Assembly: GCF_013391475.1 (NCBI RefSeq)
Contig: NZ_JACBAZ010000012.1
Span: 1 to 64,000 of the forward strand
From: Oceaniferula marina
GTDB lineage: Bacteria; Verrucomicrobiota; Verrucomicrobiia; Verrucomicrobiales; Akkermansiaceae
Length of the DNA: 64,000 bases
Reading direction: 5' to 3'
Shown here one piece after another: positions 56,214 through 64,000 of the stretch (the stretch's first letter is position 1; every line of letters begins with the position of its first letter). The notes beneath the pieces are model-generated. The model was not told the DNA's origin, did no database searches, and was given only the letters and a program-made list of their open reading frames with translations. The translations under genes and the position numbers were made by a program.

Positions 56214-57323
56214 CTAGCGGACGATTTCGAGGAACTCGATGTCGAAAACGAGCATCCCGCCTGGGCGACCGCTGCCAGGGACGGCTGGGCCGTAGGCAAG
56301 CTCGGCCGGAATCCAGAAACGACGTTTTTCACCGGTGACCATCAGTTGCACCCCTTCGGTCCAGCCTTTGATCACACCGTTCAGTGGGAACTCCGTGGGT
56401 TCCCCACGAGTCACTGAGCTATCAAACATTTCTCCGTCGGTGGTCCATCCAGAGTAGTGAACTTTCACGGTGTCGGTGGCCTTGGGCTTCTCTTCTCCCT
56501 TTCCTGCGCTGAGCACTTTATGGGCAAGTCCGCTGTCGGTCTTCTCGGCATCGGCAGGAACCGCTGCCACATCCTCAGGAACCGCTGGTGCAGGAGGAGC
56601 TTGTTTGAAGGAAACGAGTTCAAGGTCTGCAACGATGAATCCACCGGGAGCCTGGGGCTCGGGCAACCATGCCTGGCGCTGCTCTGCGGTATCCATCTCG
56701 GCAAGAATCTCCGCAAGAACCGGCGGCAGTTTATCAAGTGGCATACTTGGAGGCGACTGCTCTTTACGGGTATCCTGCACGGTTTCTCCTGCCATCGTCT
56801 TGGCGGTAAAATGGAAAGTGACGACGCTATCTGCACCCGGCTTTTCGCCGGAACCTTGTTTGATGATTTTGTAGGCCACTCCCCCGGCGGTTTTCTCGGC
56901 ATCCGCAGGTGGCTTCGCAATTTCTTTGATAGCGAGAAGCTCCACATCAAAGCAAAGCATGCCACCTGGGCGACCGCTACCAGCAACAACAGGACCGTAG
57001 GCCAGATCTTCAGGAATCCAGAAGCGGCGTTTCTCCCCGACCACCATCAGCTGCAGACCTTCGGTCCAACCGGCAATCACCTGACCGAGCGGAAAACTGG
57101 TTGGCTCACCGCGGCTCACCGAGCTATCGAACATTTTTCCGTCCGTGGTCCAGCCAGAGTAGTGGACGGTCACCGCGTCTGTGGCGCTTGGTTTTACATC
57201 GCCGGTTCCGGCTTGGAGGACTTTCGATGCGAGACCGCTCTCGGTCACGATGGAATCAGCGGGGGCGGCGGCGACATCAGCAGGTGTTTCTGGCATATTA
57301 TTTTTAGGTTGGGCCGCTTCCAT
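56214..57323 (-). CDS. Protein with three tandem FKBP units
   Basis: This 369-aa protein; ATG 57296 (M-P-E-T-P-A-D-V-A-A) is an alternative start. Unit 1 (about 30-135) and unit 3 (about 265-369) are nearly the same as the lipoprotein at 55080 (V-H-Y-S-G-W-T-T-D-G, R-R-F-W-I-P, L-A-Y-G-P, G-S-G-R-P-G-G-M-L). Unit 2 (about 140-240) keeps only parts (V-V-T-F-H-F-T-A-K-T, L-P-E-P-Q-A-P-G-G) and has lost the active-site aromatic residues, so it is likely inactive. No signal peptide is visible, unlike its single-domain relative. Units are joined by A-D-V-A-A-x-P-A-D-A linkers. It arose by domain duplication. Confidence 0.9.
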   Translation of the reverse strand: MEAAQPKNNMPETPADVAAAPADSIVTESGLASKVLQAGTGDVKPSATDAVTVHYSGWTTDGKMFDSSVSRGEPTSFPLGQVIAGWTEGLQLMVVGEKRRFWIPEDLAYGPVVAGSGRPGGMLCFDVELLAIKEIAKPPADAEKTAGGVAYKIIKQGSGEKPGADSVVTFHFTAKTMAGETVQDTRKEQSPPSMPLDKLPPVLAEILAEMDTAEQRQAWLPEPQAPGGFIVADLELVSFKQAPPAPAVPEDVAAVPADAEKTDSGLAHKVLSAGKGEEKPKATDTVKVHYSGWTTDGEMFDSSVTRGEPTEFPLNGVIKGWTEGVQLMVTGEKRRFWIPAELAYGPAVPGSGRPGGMLVFDIEFLEIVR

Positions 57324-57623
57324 TATCGAGGCGGCGGGGTGATGGTGTCCGGAGTATCCCCGTCATTCGCAATGACCGACATCACTGAATCGCTTCAGCA
57401 GTCATCAATGGTCTTGATAAGGGATAAGCTTGGGATTTTGATTGGGGGGGGGCAAGCATCCATACGAGAAACCATCTGTCAACCACCCGCTGGGCTAAAT
57501 ACCAAGAGATGGAAAGGGGGGCAGAAAAGCACGCTCCCCCCCTCCCCGCCCGAGATCATTCTCCAATCAACGCAGCAATATCTTGTTCAATGCATTTCAT
57601 CGATGACGATATCAAATGCGAAC
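57324..57623. other. 300-bp intergenic region
   Basis: It holds a G-tract (about 57445-57453) and a possible GGGGGG...CCCCCC pairing around 57515-57543. No gene, promoter or repeat can be named. Confidence 0.5.
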
Positions 57624-58328
57624 TCAAGGGGCCGTCAGCGCCTGGCCGTTGTCGGATGCATCCAATCCAAGCAAGAAGGGAGCGGCAGCAGCGGCCCACT
57701 CTTCCGGGCTCCTATGGTGTCCAGCCTCCTCACCAAAGCACTTCTGTAACATCGGCGTATTGATGATCCCCGGATTCAAAGCCACCACAGCCAAGCCTGC
57801 GGGCAACTCCTGGGCCAAGGCTTGAGACAAGCCTTCAACCGCCCATTTGCTGGCACAGTAGGGTGCTACTTCAGGGGAAGTCGACCTACCCCAGCCGGAA
57901 GAATAATTGACAATCACCCCCTTGCCCGCTTCCTGCATCAACGGCACACTGTGGCGGATCAGGTTGGCCGTGCCGTTGATATTGACGGCCGTCAGCGCAT
58001 CAAACTCTTCCGCTGTAATCTCCCACAACGGAGCCGGACGATTCACAAGCGCCGCATTGTTGACGAGCAGATCCGGGGGACCGAAACGTTGGTAAGCTTT
58101 CTCACAAAACCTCGCCACCTGACCGTCATCCGCCACATCCACCACAGCCAACCATGTCTGGTCTGGATACGCATGCTTCAGTTCCTCGATCACGTCCTCA
58201 TTCCGGCCGCAACCGCAAACCCGATGGCCAGATTGGATAAAAACATCAAGCAATGCCCTGCCCAAACCGGACGTGCATCCGGTCAACCAAATCACCCTGG
58301 TATCGTTCTTCCTTTTTCTATCAATCAT
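57624..58328 (-). CDS. Short-chain dehydrogenase/reductase
   Basis: This 234-aa classical SDR starts at ATG 58328; the frame goes 25 codons further without similarity. It has the cofactor motif T-G-C-T-S-G-L-G, N-N-A-A-L, catalytic S-S in V-N-Y-S-S-G-W-G and Y-C-A-S-K, and the tail N-P-G-I-I-N-T-P. The substrate cannot be told. A decayed relative of its C-terminus lies at 51986-52152. Confidence 0.92.
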   Translation of the reverse strand: MIDRKRKNDTRVIWLTGCTSGLGRALLDVFIQSGHRVCGCGRNEDVIEELKHAYPDQTWLAVVDVADDGQVARFCEKAYQRFGPPDLLVNNAALVNRPAPLWEITAEEFDALTAVNINGTANLIRHSVPLMQEAGKGVIVNYSSGWGRSTSPEVAPYCASKWAVEGLSQALAQELPAGLAVVALNPGIINTPMLQKCFGEEAGHHRSPEEWAAAAAPFLLGLDASDNGQALTAP

Positions 58329-58518
58329 AGCGCACTGATACCCCATTTTTATAACGATTGCCAGCCCGTTCATCCAAGAAGGATTCTCCTTGACCTCATG
58401 CAAACAGATTCGCTTTAATACCTAGCACAATCTTTTGCATACAAGCATCGAAGTTCCTAACCTTCTCTCCATACTGGCCTCACCCTCCCTCTCCATCTTC
58501 CTCAAGCTTTATCCCGAC

Positions 58519-59583
58519 ATGACCTCAAAACTAACGCTCCTTTGTTCACTCGCAGCTGCCGGGGCCTCGTCCGCAGCCCTCATCACCGGCACTTCGGTCC
58601 TCAACAAAACCAACTGGGCCCTCGACCCCGGAGCCTCGGCCAGCCAATCGAGCACCGCATCAGGCGGCACCGCTAATCGAGCGATCGACGGCAACACAAG
58701 CGGAGCCTGGAACAACGGCTCGGTCACACACACCGCCCCAACGGACACCACAGCCAACTGGACCGTCGACCTCGGTCAGGACCGGGCGATCAACCAGATC
58801 GTGATCTACAACCGGACCGATTGTTGTGGCAACCGCCTGTCAAACGTATCACTACTCACCAGCACCAGCCCAGCCTTTGATTCGACCACCTACGACTCAG
58901 GTAATATTGCCGGCAACCTGGGAAACCGATCATATTGGTCAGTGAATTCCACCGGGCGTTATGTTCGCATTCAACGCGACGGCCCGAGCACTGGCGGAGA
59001 AAACATCATCTCTCTGGCCGAGGTCCAAATCTTCGGAGGCTCTCAATTCGGATACAATAATCTTGCACCAAATGGCACGGCCACCCAGTCCAGCACACTG
59101 GTCAACGGAGCCAATCCCGCCGCAGCCAAAGCCATCGACGGCAACCTCAACGATAATTTCAACAGCGGATCCACCACCCACACAGCAGCAGGCGGGGGCA
59201 CCCCCGTCTTCTGGGAAGTCAGCTTCACCGAACTCACCAACATCAACGAAATCGCCCTCTACAACCGAGGCGACTGCTGCCCGGAACGTCTGAGTAACTT
59301 TCGGGTCTCGGTCTTCGATGGAGACACCGAAGTCTGGGGAGAAAACTACTTCGAAGGCAGTGGCCAGGCAGAAGATATTTTAAGCATCCAGGAGGACACC
59401 GGAGCCTTTTTTGCAAGTGGGGACCGCGTCCGGGTGGAACTGATCGGAGGCTCCAATAATGCCGGGAACGACATTCTCTCATTACGCGAAGTCGAAATCT
59501 ACGGCACCGTTGTCCCCGAAACATCCAGCGCGGCCCTGATTGGACTCGCTGGTCTGGCCCTGATCCTGCGACGCAAAAAATAA
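58519..59583 (+). CDS. Discoidin-type PEP-CTERM protein with two F5/8-type domains
   Basis: This 354-aa secreted protein starts at ATG 58519 with a signal peptide (M-T-S-K-L-T-L-L-C-S-L-A-A-A-G-A-S-S-A). Two F5/8 type C (fucolectin-like) domains follow (about 30-175 and 180-325). Each has A-I-D-G-N and the odd shared motif Y-N-R-x-D-C-C-x-x-R-L-S-N with adjacent cysteines. The sorting tail reads V-P-E-T-S-S-A-A-L-I-G-L-A-G-L-A-L-I-L-R-R-K-K, with Pro-Glu-Thr in place of Pro-Glu-Pro. It probably binds sugars at the cell surface. A terminator follows. Confidence 0.87.
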   Translation: MTSKLTLLCSLAAAGASSAALITGTSVLNKTNWALDPGASASQSSTASGGTANRAIDGNTSGAWNNGSVTHTAPTDTTANWTVDLGQDRAINQIVIYNRTDCCGNRLSNVSLLTSTSPAFDSTTYDSGNIAGNLGNRSYWSVNSTGRYVRIQRDGPSTGGENIISLAEVQIFGGSQFGYNNLAPNGTATQSSTLVNGANPAAAKAIDGNLNDNFNSGSTTHTAAGGGTPVFWEVSFTELTNINEIALYNRGDCCPERLSNFRVSVFDGDTEVWGENYFEGSGQAEDILSIQEDTGAFFASGDRVRVELIGGSNNAGNDILSLREVEIYGTVVPETSSAALIGLAGLALILRRKK

Positions 59584-59610
59584 GCAATTCTCGGGAACGA
59601 TCTCTGATTC

Positions 59611-59646
59611 ACCGAATGCGGGCCTACTCGCATTCGGTCTTTTTTT
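59611..59646 (+). terminator. Terminator after discoidin PEP-CTERM gene
   Basis: A perfect 10-bp stem ACCGAATGCG / CGCATTCGGT with an 8-nt loop, then C and seven T residues. Confidence 0.95.
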
Positions 59647-59664
59647 GTCTGGCTCCCGTTCAAA

Positions 59665-60339
59665 TCAAGACTCGAACTCAAGAGTATACCCCAGCCCCCG
59701 CCTGGTCTTGATCGGATCCTCACCTCCACTGGAACGGATTTTGGCACGCAAGGACTTGATGTGCGCATCCACCGTTCGGTCCATCGCCGAGCCCGGGTCA
59801 TCCCACGCTTTCTCCAACAACTGCTCGCGGGTAAAAATCCTCCCCGGCTGCGACATCAAAGCGACTAATAATTTATATTCGTGTGCCGTCAATGGCAGGC
59901 ACTCACCACAGCAATGCACCTGCATCGACTCCGGATCGTGAACCAGACAGCCGACTTGCTCGGGAATGGTCGTCGGCCGCCCCGAGGTCCGGCGCAACAC
60001 TGCCCTCACCCGGGCACAAACTTCACGGGGGCTGAACGGCTTGGTGACATAGTCATCCCCACCGAGCTCCAGCCCCAAAACCCGGTCAATTTCAGAATCC
60101 CGTGCAGTTAAAAACAAAACGGGCACCGCCGAGAAAGTCCTGATCTTGCGACATAAATCAAAGCCTGACATATCCGGCAAACCCACGTCCAGGATCGCAA
60201 AATCAATCCCCTGCTCAAACACAGGCAACGCTTTCCCGGCGGTGGTAACATGAATAACCTCAAAATGCTCGGTTTCCAAAGCATACACCAAGGTGTCCGC
60301 AATCGACACCTCATCCTCAACGAGCAGAACACGTGGCAT
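59665..60339 (-). CDS. OmpR-family response regulator
   Basis: This 224-aa protein has a receiver domain (M-P-R-V-L-L-V-E-D-E, phospho-acceptor in A-I-L-D-V-G-L-P near D51, T-A-R-D, K in Y-V-T-K-P-F) and a C-terminal winged helix (L-T-A-H-E-Y-K-L-L, T-V-D-A-H-I-K-S-L-R-A-K-I, R-G-L-G-Y). CreB/QseB-like in form. No histidine kinase gene is adjacent, so the partner must be elsewhere. ATG 60339 gives the usual length; the frame's upstream part is not conserved. Confidence 0.93.
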   Translation of the reverse strand: MPRVLLVEDEVSIADTLVYALETEHFEVIHVTTAGKALPVFEQGIDFAILDVGLPDMSGFDLCRKIRTFSAVPVLFLTARDSEIDRVLGLELGGDDYVTKPFSPREVCARVRAVLRRTSGRPTTIPEQVGCLVHDPESMQVHCCGECLPLTAHEYKLLVALMSQPGRIFTREQLLEKAWDDPGSAMDRTVDAHIKSLRAKIRSSGGEDPIKTRRGLGYTLEFES

Positions 60340-60504
60340 GTCCCAAGACTCCGGAATCCCATGCTCCGAGTCAAGAACTGAACCCGAAGTGCCCAAACAT
60401 TCCATCACACGCGGACAAGACAAATTTTCCGTGCCAAATAAACCGCTGGACAGGGGCAGAATGTGCCCCTAGGTTTGCCGCCCATTATCAGTAATACTCG
60501 ATTT

Positions 60505-61407
60505 ATGAAAAATAAGCATATCGCCTCCGTCATCGGAGTTATCGGGCTCGCCGGCATCACCGGAATGAGCACCCTCAACGCGCAAACGCCTACCCCACCA
60601 GCACCGGCTCCCGTACCAACTCCAGCCCTGCCGGAACTCTCCGAGGCAGAAGTCAAAGAAATCAGCTCCTTCCTGCTCGGATTCCAACAAGGTCAAGGCC
60701 TTGGAGGCAACGGCCTGACTGCTGCAGACGTCAGCACCGATGACCTCGTCAAAGGATTCCTCGCCGGCCTCAAAGGTGGACGCCCTGAAATCCCGGAAGA
60801 AAAAATCCGCGCAGCCATGCAGGCACTCAGCAAAGCCGTTGGCGACCGTGAAGCCAAAAAAGGTGAGGCCAACCTCGCTGCCGGCAAAGCATTTCTCGAA
60901 AAAAATGGCAAACGTGAAGGTGTCACCACCACCCCTAGCGGCCTCCAGTACGAAATCCTCAATAAAGGAGGTAGCGAAAAATACGCCGCCCCAGCCGGAG
61001 GAGCCCAGGACACTGGAACCAAATTCCTGGTGAACTATCGTGGCACCCTGATTGACGGAACCGAATTCGACAAGTCACCAGAAGGATCCCCCTTCCCGAT
61101 GACCCTCCAGGTCATCCCAGGCTTCAAAGAAGCCCTGACCACCATGCCCGTCGGAGCAAAATGGAAACTCTTCATCCCATCGGAACTCGCCTATGGCCCA
61201 CGCGCCGCTGGTCCGAAAATCGGAGCCAATAGCACCCTGATCTTCGAACTCGAGCTGCTGGAAATCCAAAAGGCCCCAGCCGCACTGCCACCGGTTCCGG
61301 TCCCGACACCTGGTGCCGCACCCATCAAACCCAAGGCAACGGCCGTCACACCACCAGTGAAGGTTCCCGTTCCTCCCAAGGAAAAGAAATCCGAGAAGGC
61401 CGAATAA
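60505..61407 (+). CDS. FkpA/Mip-like FKBP-type peptidyl-prolyl isomerase
   Basis: This 300-aa exported protein has a signal peptide ending M-S-T-L-N-A-Q. A Pro/Thr linker and the helical dimerisation domain (about 45-140, S-E-A-E-V-K-E-I-S-S-F-L-L-G-F-Q-Q-G) come before the FKBP domain (about 145-255; V-N-Y-R-G-T-L-I-D-G-T-E-F-D-K-S, A-Y-G-P-R). A long Pro/Lys-rich tail ends the protein. It is a periplasmic foldase of the Mip type, with an unusual extended tail that may attach to the cell wall. Confidence 0.93.
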   Translation: MKNKHIASVIGVIGLAGITGMSTLNAQTPTPPAPAPVPTPALPELSEAEVKEISSFLLGFQQGQGLGGNGLTAADVSTDDLVKGFLAGLKGGRPEIPEEKIRAAMQALSKAVGDREAKKGEANLAAGKAFLEKNGKREGVTTTPSGLQYEILNKGGSEKYAAPAGGAQDTGTKFLVNYRGTLIDGTEFDKSPEGSPFPMTLQVIPGFKEALTTMPVGAKWKLFIPSELAYGPRAAGPKIGANSTLIFELELLEIQKAPAALPPVPVPTPGAAPIKPKATAVTPPVKVPVPPKEKKSEKAE

Positions 61408-61447
61408 TCCCGGAGATTCCGGTATTGCCAAACAAGCTCATTTATCC

Positions 61448-61481
61448 AAGACTGTCGGACATACTCCGACAGTCTTTTTTT
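61448..61481 (+). terminator. Terminator after FkpA-like gene
   Basis: A perfect 12-bp stem AAGACTGTCGGA / TCCGACAGTCTT with a 5-nt loop, followed by a T-run. It ends 69 bp before the UPF0173 gene start. Confidence 0.92.
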
Positions 61482-61550
61482 GGGGCCCGCGCCAGAGCCC
61501 GCCAGAGTCTAACACCCATCTCAATCAACCAGCCAACCAAGCTTCTAACC

Positions 61551-62246
61551 ATGACTAATCTCACCTACTACGGACACGCCTGTTTTTCGGTAGAAATTGC
61601 CGGCAAAACTCTACTCTTTGATCCCTTTATCACCCCCAACCCACTGGCACAGGAGATCGACATCAACAGCATTCAGGCTGATTACGTCCTGATCAGCCAC
61701 GGCCATGAAGACCACGTGGCCGACGCCCTGGACATCCTGAAACGCACCGGTGCCACCCTGATCTCGAACTTTGAAATCGTTACCTGGTTCGGCCAACAAG
61801 GCATCACCAACGCCCACCCGCTCAACCACGGCGGCAAAGCCCACTTCCCTTTCGGATCTGTCAAATACGTCAACGCAGTGCACTCGTCCATCCTTCCCGA
61901 CGGCACCTACGGAGGCAACCCCGGCGGTTTCGTCATCGAATCCGACCAAGATCATTTCTACTTTTCCGGCGACACCGCCCTCACCCTCGATATGACCCTG
62001 CTTGGAGAACTTCACCAGCTCGACTGGGCGGTGCTCTGCGTCGGAGATAACTTCACCATGGGCCCCGAAGACGCCGCCATCTGTGCCGAATGGGCCAGAG
62101 TGAAGGAAGTTGTGGGCGTTCACTTCGACACCTTCCCCTATGTGGAAATCGACCACGCCCAAGCCAAGGCCGCTTTTGCGGACAAGGGCATCACCCTGCA
62201 CTTGCCCGGCATCGGCAAAACCCTGCCACTCAACGCTTCAAGCTAG
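61551..62246 (+). CDS. UPF0173 metal-dependent hydrolase (metallo-beta-lactamase fold)
   Basis: This 231-aa cytoplasmic protein has Y-Y-G-H-A-C-F-S-V, the metal motif S-H-G-H-E-D-H-V-A-D, S-G-D-T-A-L-T-L and a terminal V-G-V-H-F-D-T. These fit the YtkL/UPF0173 family. Its substrate is unknown. ATG 61551 follows a terminator, and ispF starts 19 bp after its stop, so the two are probably co-transcribed. Confidence 0.92.
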   Translation: MTNLTYYGHACFSVEIAGKTLLFDPFITPNPLAQEIDINSIQADYVLISHGHEDHVADALDILKRTGATLISNFEIVTWFGQQGITNAHPLNHGGKAHFPFGSVKYVNAVHSSILPDGTYGGNPGGFVIESDQDHFYFSGDTALTLDMTLLGELHQLDWAVLCVGDNFTMGPEDAAICAEWARVKEVVGVHFDTFPYVEIDHAQAKAAFADKGITLHLPGIGKTLPLNASS

Positions 62247-62265
62247 TCCACAACCCAACTATCCC

Positions 62266-62745
62266 ATGTATCGCACAGGACTTGGATATGATGTCCACCA
62301 ATTTGCCCTCGACCGTCCACTCATCCTCGGAGGAGTGGAAATCCCTCACACCCACGGCCTCGCAGGGCACTCGGATGCCGACGTGCTTTGTCACGCCATC
62401 GCCGATGCCTTGCTCGGAGCGCTCGGACTCCCCGATATCGGCCACTACTTCCCACCTACCGATGACAGCATCGAAGGCATTTCCTCGTTAGAAATCCTCG
62501 AAAAATGTCGCGAGCTTCTGGCAGAACGCCAGGCCGTCATCCAGAACATCGATTCCTCCATGATTGCCGAAGCCCCGAAAGTCCTGCCTCACGCCGAGGA
62601 TATGAAAATCAAAATGGCAGAGGCTCTTTCCATTCAACCCAGCCAAATCGGCATCAAGGCAACCACCAATGAAACCATGGGATTTGTCGGTCGAAAAGAA
62701 GGCATCGCAGCCCTCGCCAATGCCCTGATTTACATCCCGGATTGA
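62266..62745 (+). CDS. ispF: 2-C-methyl-D-erythritol 2,4-cyclodiphosphate synthase
   Basis: This 159-aa enzyme of the non-mevalonate isoprenoid pathway has G-Y-D-V-H-Q-F (7-13, zinc ligands D9 and H11), G-H-S-D-A-D-V-L-C-H-A-I-A-D-A-L-L-G-A, F-P-P-T-D and T-T-N-E-T-M-G-F-V-G-R. Length is typical. ispD is not in the window, so the pair is split here. Confidence 0.96.
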   Translation: MYRTGLGYDVHQFALDRPLILGGVEIPHTHGLAGHSDADVLCHAIADALLGALGLPDIGHYFPPTDDSIEGISSLEILEKCRELLAERQAVIQNIDSSMIAEAPKVLPHAEDMKIKMAEALSIQPSQIGIKATTNETMGFVGRKEGIAALANALIYIPD

Positions 62746-62777
62746 TTTCCAGCAGTCTAACTGCTAGAACAATCCCC

Positions 62778-63470
62778 ATGTCCACCATCCCAGACCTCCC
62801 TGAAGATGAGCGCCCGCGTGAACGTCTAGCCCGCCTGGGCGCCAGCGCTCTTAGCGATGCCGAGCTCTTGGCGATTTTTTTGAGAGTCGGAGTCAAAGGG
62901 TGCAGCGCCATCGAGGTAGGTCGCCAACTACTCAGTAAGTATGGCAGTCTGAACGCACTGGGCGGTCTCAGCATCCCCGAACTGGCCAGCGAACACGGAT
63001 TGGGGCCGGCAAAAGCAGCCCAACTCAAGGCCGCCTTCGAGTTAGGTATCCGCTGTGCCCAAGAAAAAATGGCGAGTCAAGTCATGAACAGCGCCGATGC
63101 CATTTATCAGGCCATCGCTCCTCGTCTGGCCCACGAACGCCACGAACACATCCTGATTATCCTGCTCAACACCAAGCTCCAGGCCACCCAAACCATCGAG
63201 CTAAGCAAGGGCAATGCCAACACCGCTTTGTGCGAACCCCGCGACGTGCTCCACCACGTCCTGCTCGGCCAGGCACCGGCCTTTGTCCTGATCCACAACC
63301 ACCCGTCCGGAGACCCAAGCCCGAGCCGCCAGGACATCAGCTTGACAAAAAAAATCCAGCAAGCCTGCGAAACCATGCACCTGCGATTTGTCGATCACGT
63401 CATCATCGGCCGCCCGGGAGACCAGCGCCCGCAACCATACTATTCGTTTGCCGGGGCCGGATTGCTCTAA
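62778..63470 (+). CDS. radC: RadC-family JAB/MPN metalloprotein
   Basis: This 230-aa protein has an N-terminal helix-hairpin-helix region (R-E-R-L-A-R-L-G-A-S-A-L-S-D-A-E-L-L-A-I-F-L-R-V-G) and a C-terminal JAB1/MPN domain with H-N-H-P-S-G-D-P-S-P-S-R-Q-D, the RadC signature. A role in DNA repair is historical and doubtful. It follows ispF by 32 bp; ATG 62778 is chosen over an upstream TTG. Confidence 0.94.
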   Translation: MSTIPDLPEDERPRERLARLGASALSDAELLAIFLRVGVKGCSAIEVGRQLLSKYGSLNALGGLSIPELASEHGLGPAKAAQLKAAFELGIRCAQEKMASQVMNSADAIYQAIAPRLAHERHEHILIILLNTKLQATQTIELSKGNANTALCEPRDVLHHVLLGQAPAFVLIHNHPSGDPSPSRQDISLTKKIQQACETMHLRFVDHVIIGRPGDQRPQPYYSFAGAGLL

Positions 63471-63552
63471 GGAAATCCAAAATCCGGCAGGATTCTGACA
63501 CACGCGAAGAAATATGGCGCGCCTGCTAGATGTATGCTATACCCAGCACGTC

Positions 63553-64000
63553 ATGAAACACTTCTTGCTTTCTCTCAGCGCCGCAACTGCACTATTTGCA
63601 CCACTCAGCGCAGCGGATAAACCGAACATCGTTTTTATCCTCGCCGATGACCTCGGATACTCTGAGCTCGGTTGCTACGGCCAAAAGAAAATTAAAACAC
63701 CACACGTCGACAAGCTCGCCAAAGAGGGCATGCGTTTCACTCAGCACTATACCGGAGCCCCGGTCTGCGCCCCGGCCCGTTGCGTCCTTCTGACAGGTAA
63801 ACATCTGGCTCATGCTGAAATCCGGGGCAACCGGGACTCGGGCAACGGCCAACGCTTCCCCGGGCAATGGCCTCTGTCCGATCAGGCCCTGACCATCGCC
63901 GAGGTCTTAAAAGAGCAAGGGTATGCCACCGGTGCATTCGGCAAATGGGGGCTCGGCCCCACCCAATCCAGTGGAGCTCCGAACAAGCAAGGTTTTAACC
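63553..64000 (+). CDS. Sulfatase, N-terminal part (cut by window end)
   Basis: 149 codons are visible from ATG 63553. There is a signal peptide (M-K-H-F-L-L-S-L-S-A-A-T-A-L-F-A-P-L-S-A), the metal ligands in I-L-A-D-D-L-G-Y, and the signature V-C-A-P-A-R-C-V-L-L-T-G-K with C72 as the formylglycine precursor. The sequence around Y-S-E-L-G-C-Y-G-Q-K-K-I-K-T-P-H is close to the sulfatase at 22045-23550. The gene continues beyond 64000. Confidence 0.93.
   Translation, partial: MKHFLLSLSAATALFAPLSAADKPNIVFILADDLGYSELGCYGQKKIKTPHVDKLAKEGMRFTQHYTGAPVCAPARCVLLTGKHLAHAEIRGNRDSGNGQRFPGQWPLSDQALTIAEVLKEQGYATGAFGKWGLGPTQSSGAPNKQGFN

Noticed and set aside
56457-57749. A 430-codon frame antisense to the triple-FKBP gene
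   Set aside because: The minus-strand FKBP motifs are unmistakable. The antisense protein repeats itself only because the FKBP units repeat.

Overview
The window looks like a chromosomal segment of a Verrucomicrobiota bacterium, probably of the Verrucomicrobiales (Akkermansia/Rubritalea/Haloferula-like). The evidence is the recurring secreted proteins ending in a PEP-CTERM tail of the local form PEPSSAALxGLxGLxLxLRRRK, an ECF sigma factor paired with a FecR-like protein, several DUF3472 proteins, formylglycine-type sulfatases, SHD1-like/thioredoxin and FKBP expansions, and weak Shine-Dalgarno sequences. This assignment comes from gene content alone.

Layout. 0.2-10.2 kb: a minus-strand block of secreted glycan-active proteins (DUF3472 protein, GH36-like clan-D glycosidase, GH89 alpha-N-acetylglucosaminidase, 1147-aa DUF3472/PA14/Asp-box protein). 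10.5-13.5 kb: ECF sigma factor, FecR-like protein and a PEP-CTERM protein. 13.6-18.7 kb: first copy of a 180-200 bp fold-back repeat, a GH36 alpha-galactosidase and a very charged coiled-coil protein. 18.8-22 kb: DinG-type helicase, a DsrE/YedF-like protein, aroD. 22-27.6 kb: sulfatase, PEP-CTERM protein, XylR-type regulator and a DUF3472 protein; the last two share a 24/29 identical operator-like dyad. 27.8-32 kb: hom, cysteine desulfurase, RlpA, a 36-aa membrane protein and MscS. 32.2-38 kb: exopolysaccharide export (two small Wza-like proteins, a Wzc-like tyrosine kinase, an outer-membrane barrel, a secreted protein). 38-43 kb: tRNA-Gly, Nif3, VKOR-thioredoxin fusion, tRNA-Leu, hemL.

The most notable gene is at 42448-43131. 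It is a periplasmic SHD1-thioredoxin protein whose active-site motif reads W-TGA-G-P-C in one uninterrupted frame. The stop sits exactly at the first catalytic cysteine and is followed by a bacterial SECIS-like hairpin, so it is a strong selenoprotein candidate.

43.3-50.6 kb: an SH3/BamE-like protein, the second fold-back repeat, a YdcF-family protein translationally coupled to a sialate O-acetylesterase-GDSL fusion, and class II ribonucleotide reductase nrdJ. 50.6-52.4 kb: a repeat-rich island with an AT-rich orphan gene and a decayed short-chain dehydrogenase. 52.4-64 kb: two DUF1254/DUF1214 proteins, three FKBP isomerase genes (one with three FKBP units), a 66-aa basic protein followed by a PEP-CTERM-like relic, an SDR, a discoidin-type PEP-CTERM protein, an OmpR-type response regulator, a UPF0173 hydrolase, ispF, radC and the start of another sulfatase.

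Together the first 27 kb, the esterase fusion and the two sulfatases suggest degradation of acetylated, sulfated, GlcNAc- and galactose-containing glycans (mucin- or glycosaminoglycan-like). That substrate is an inference.
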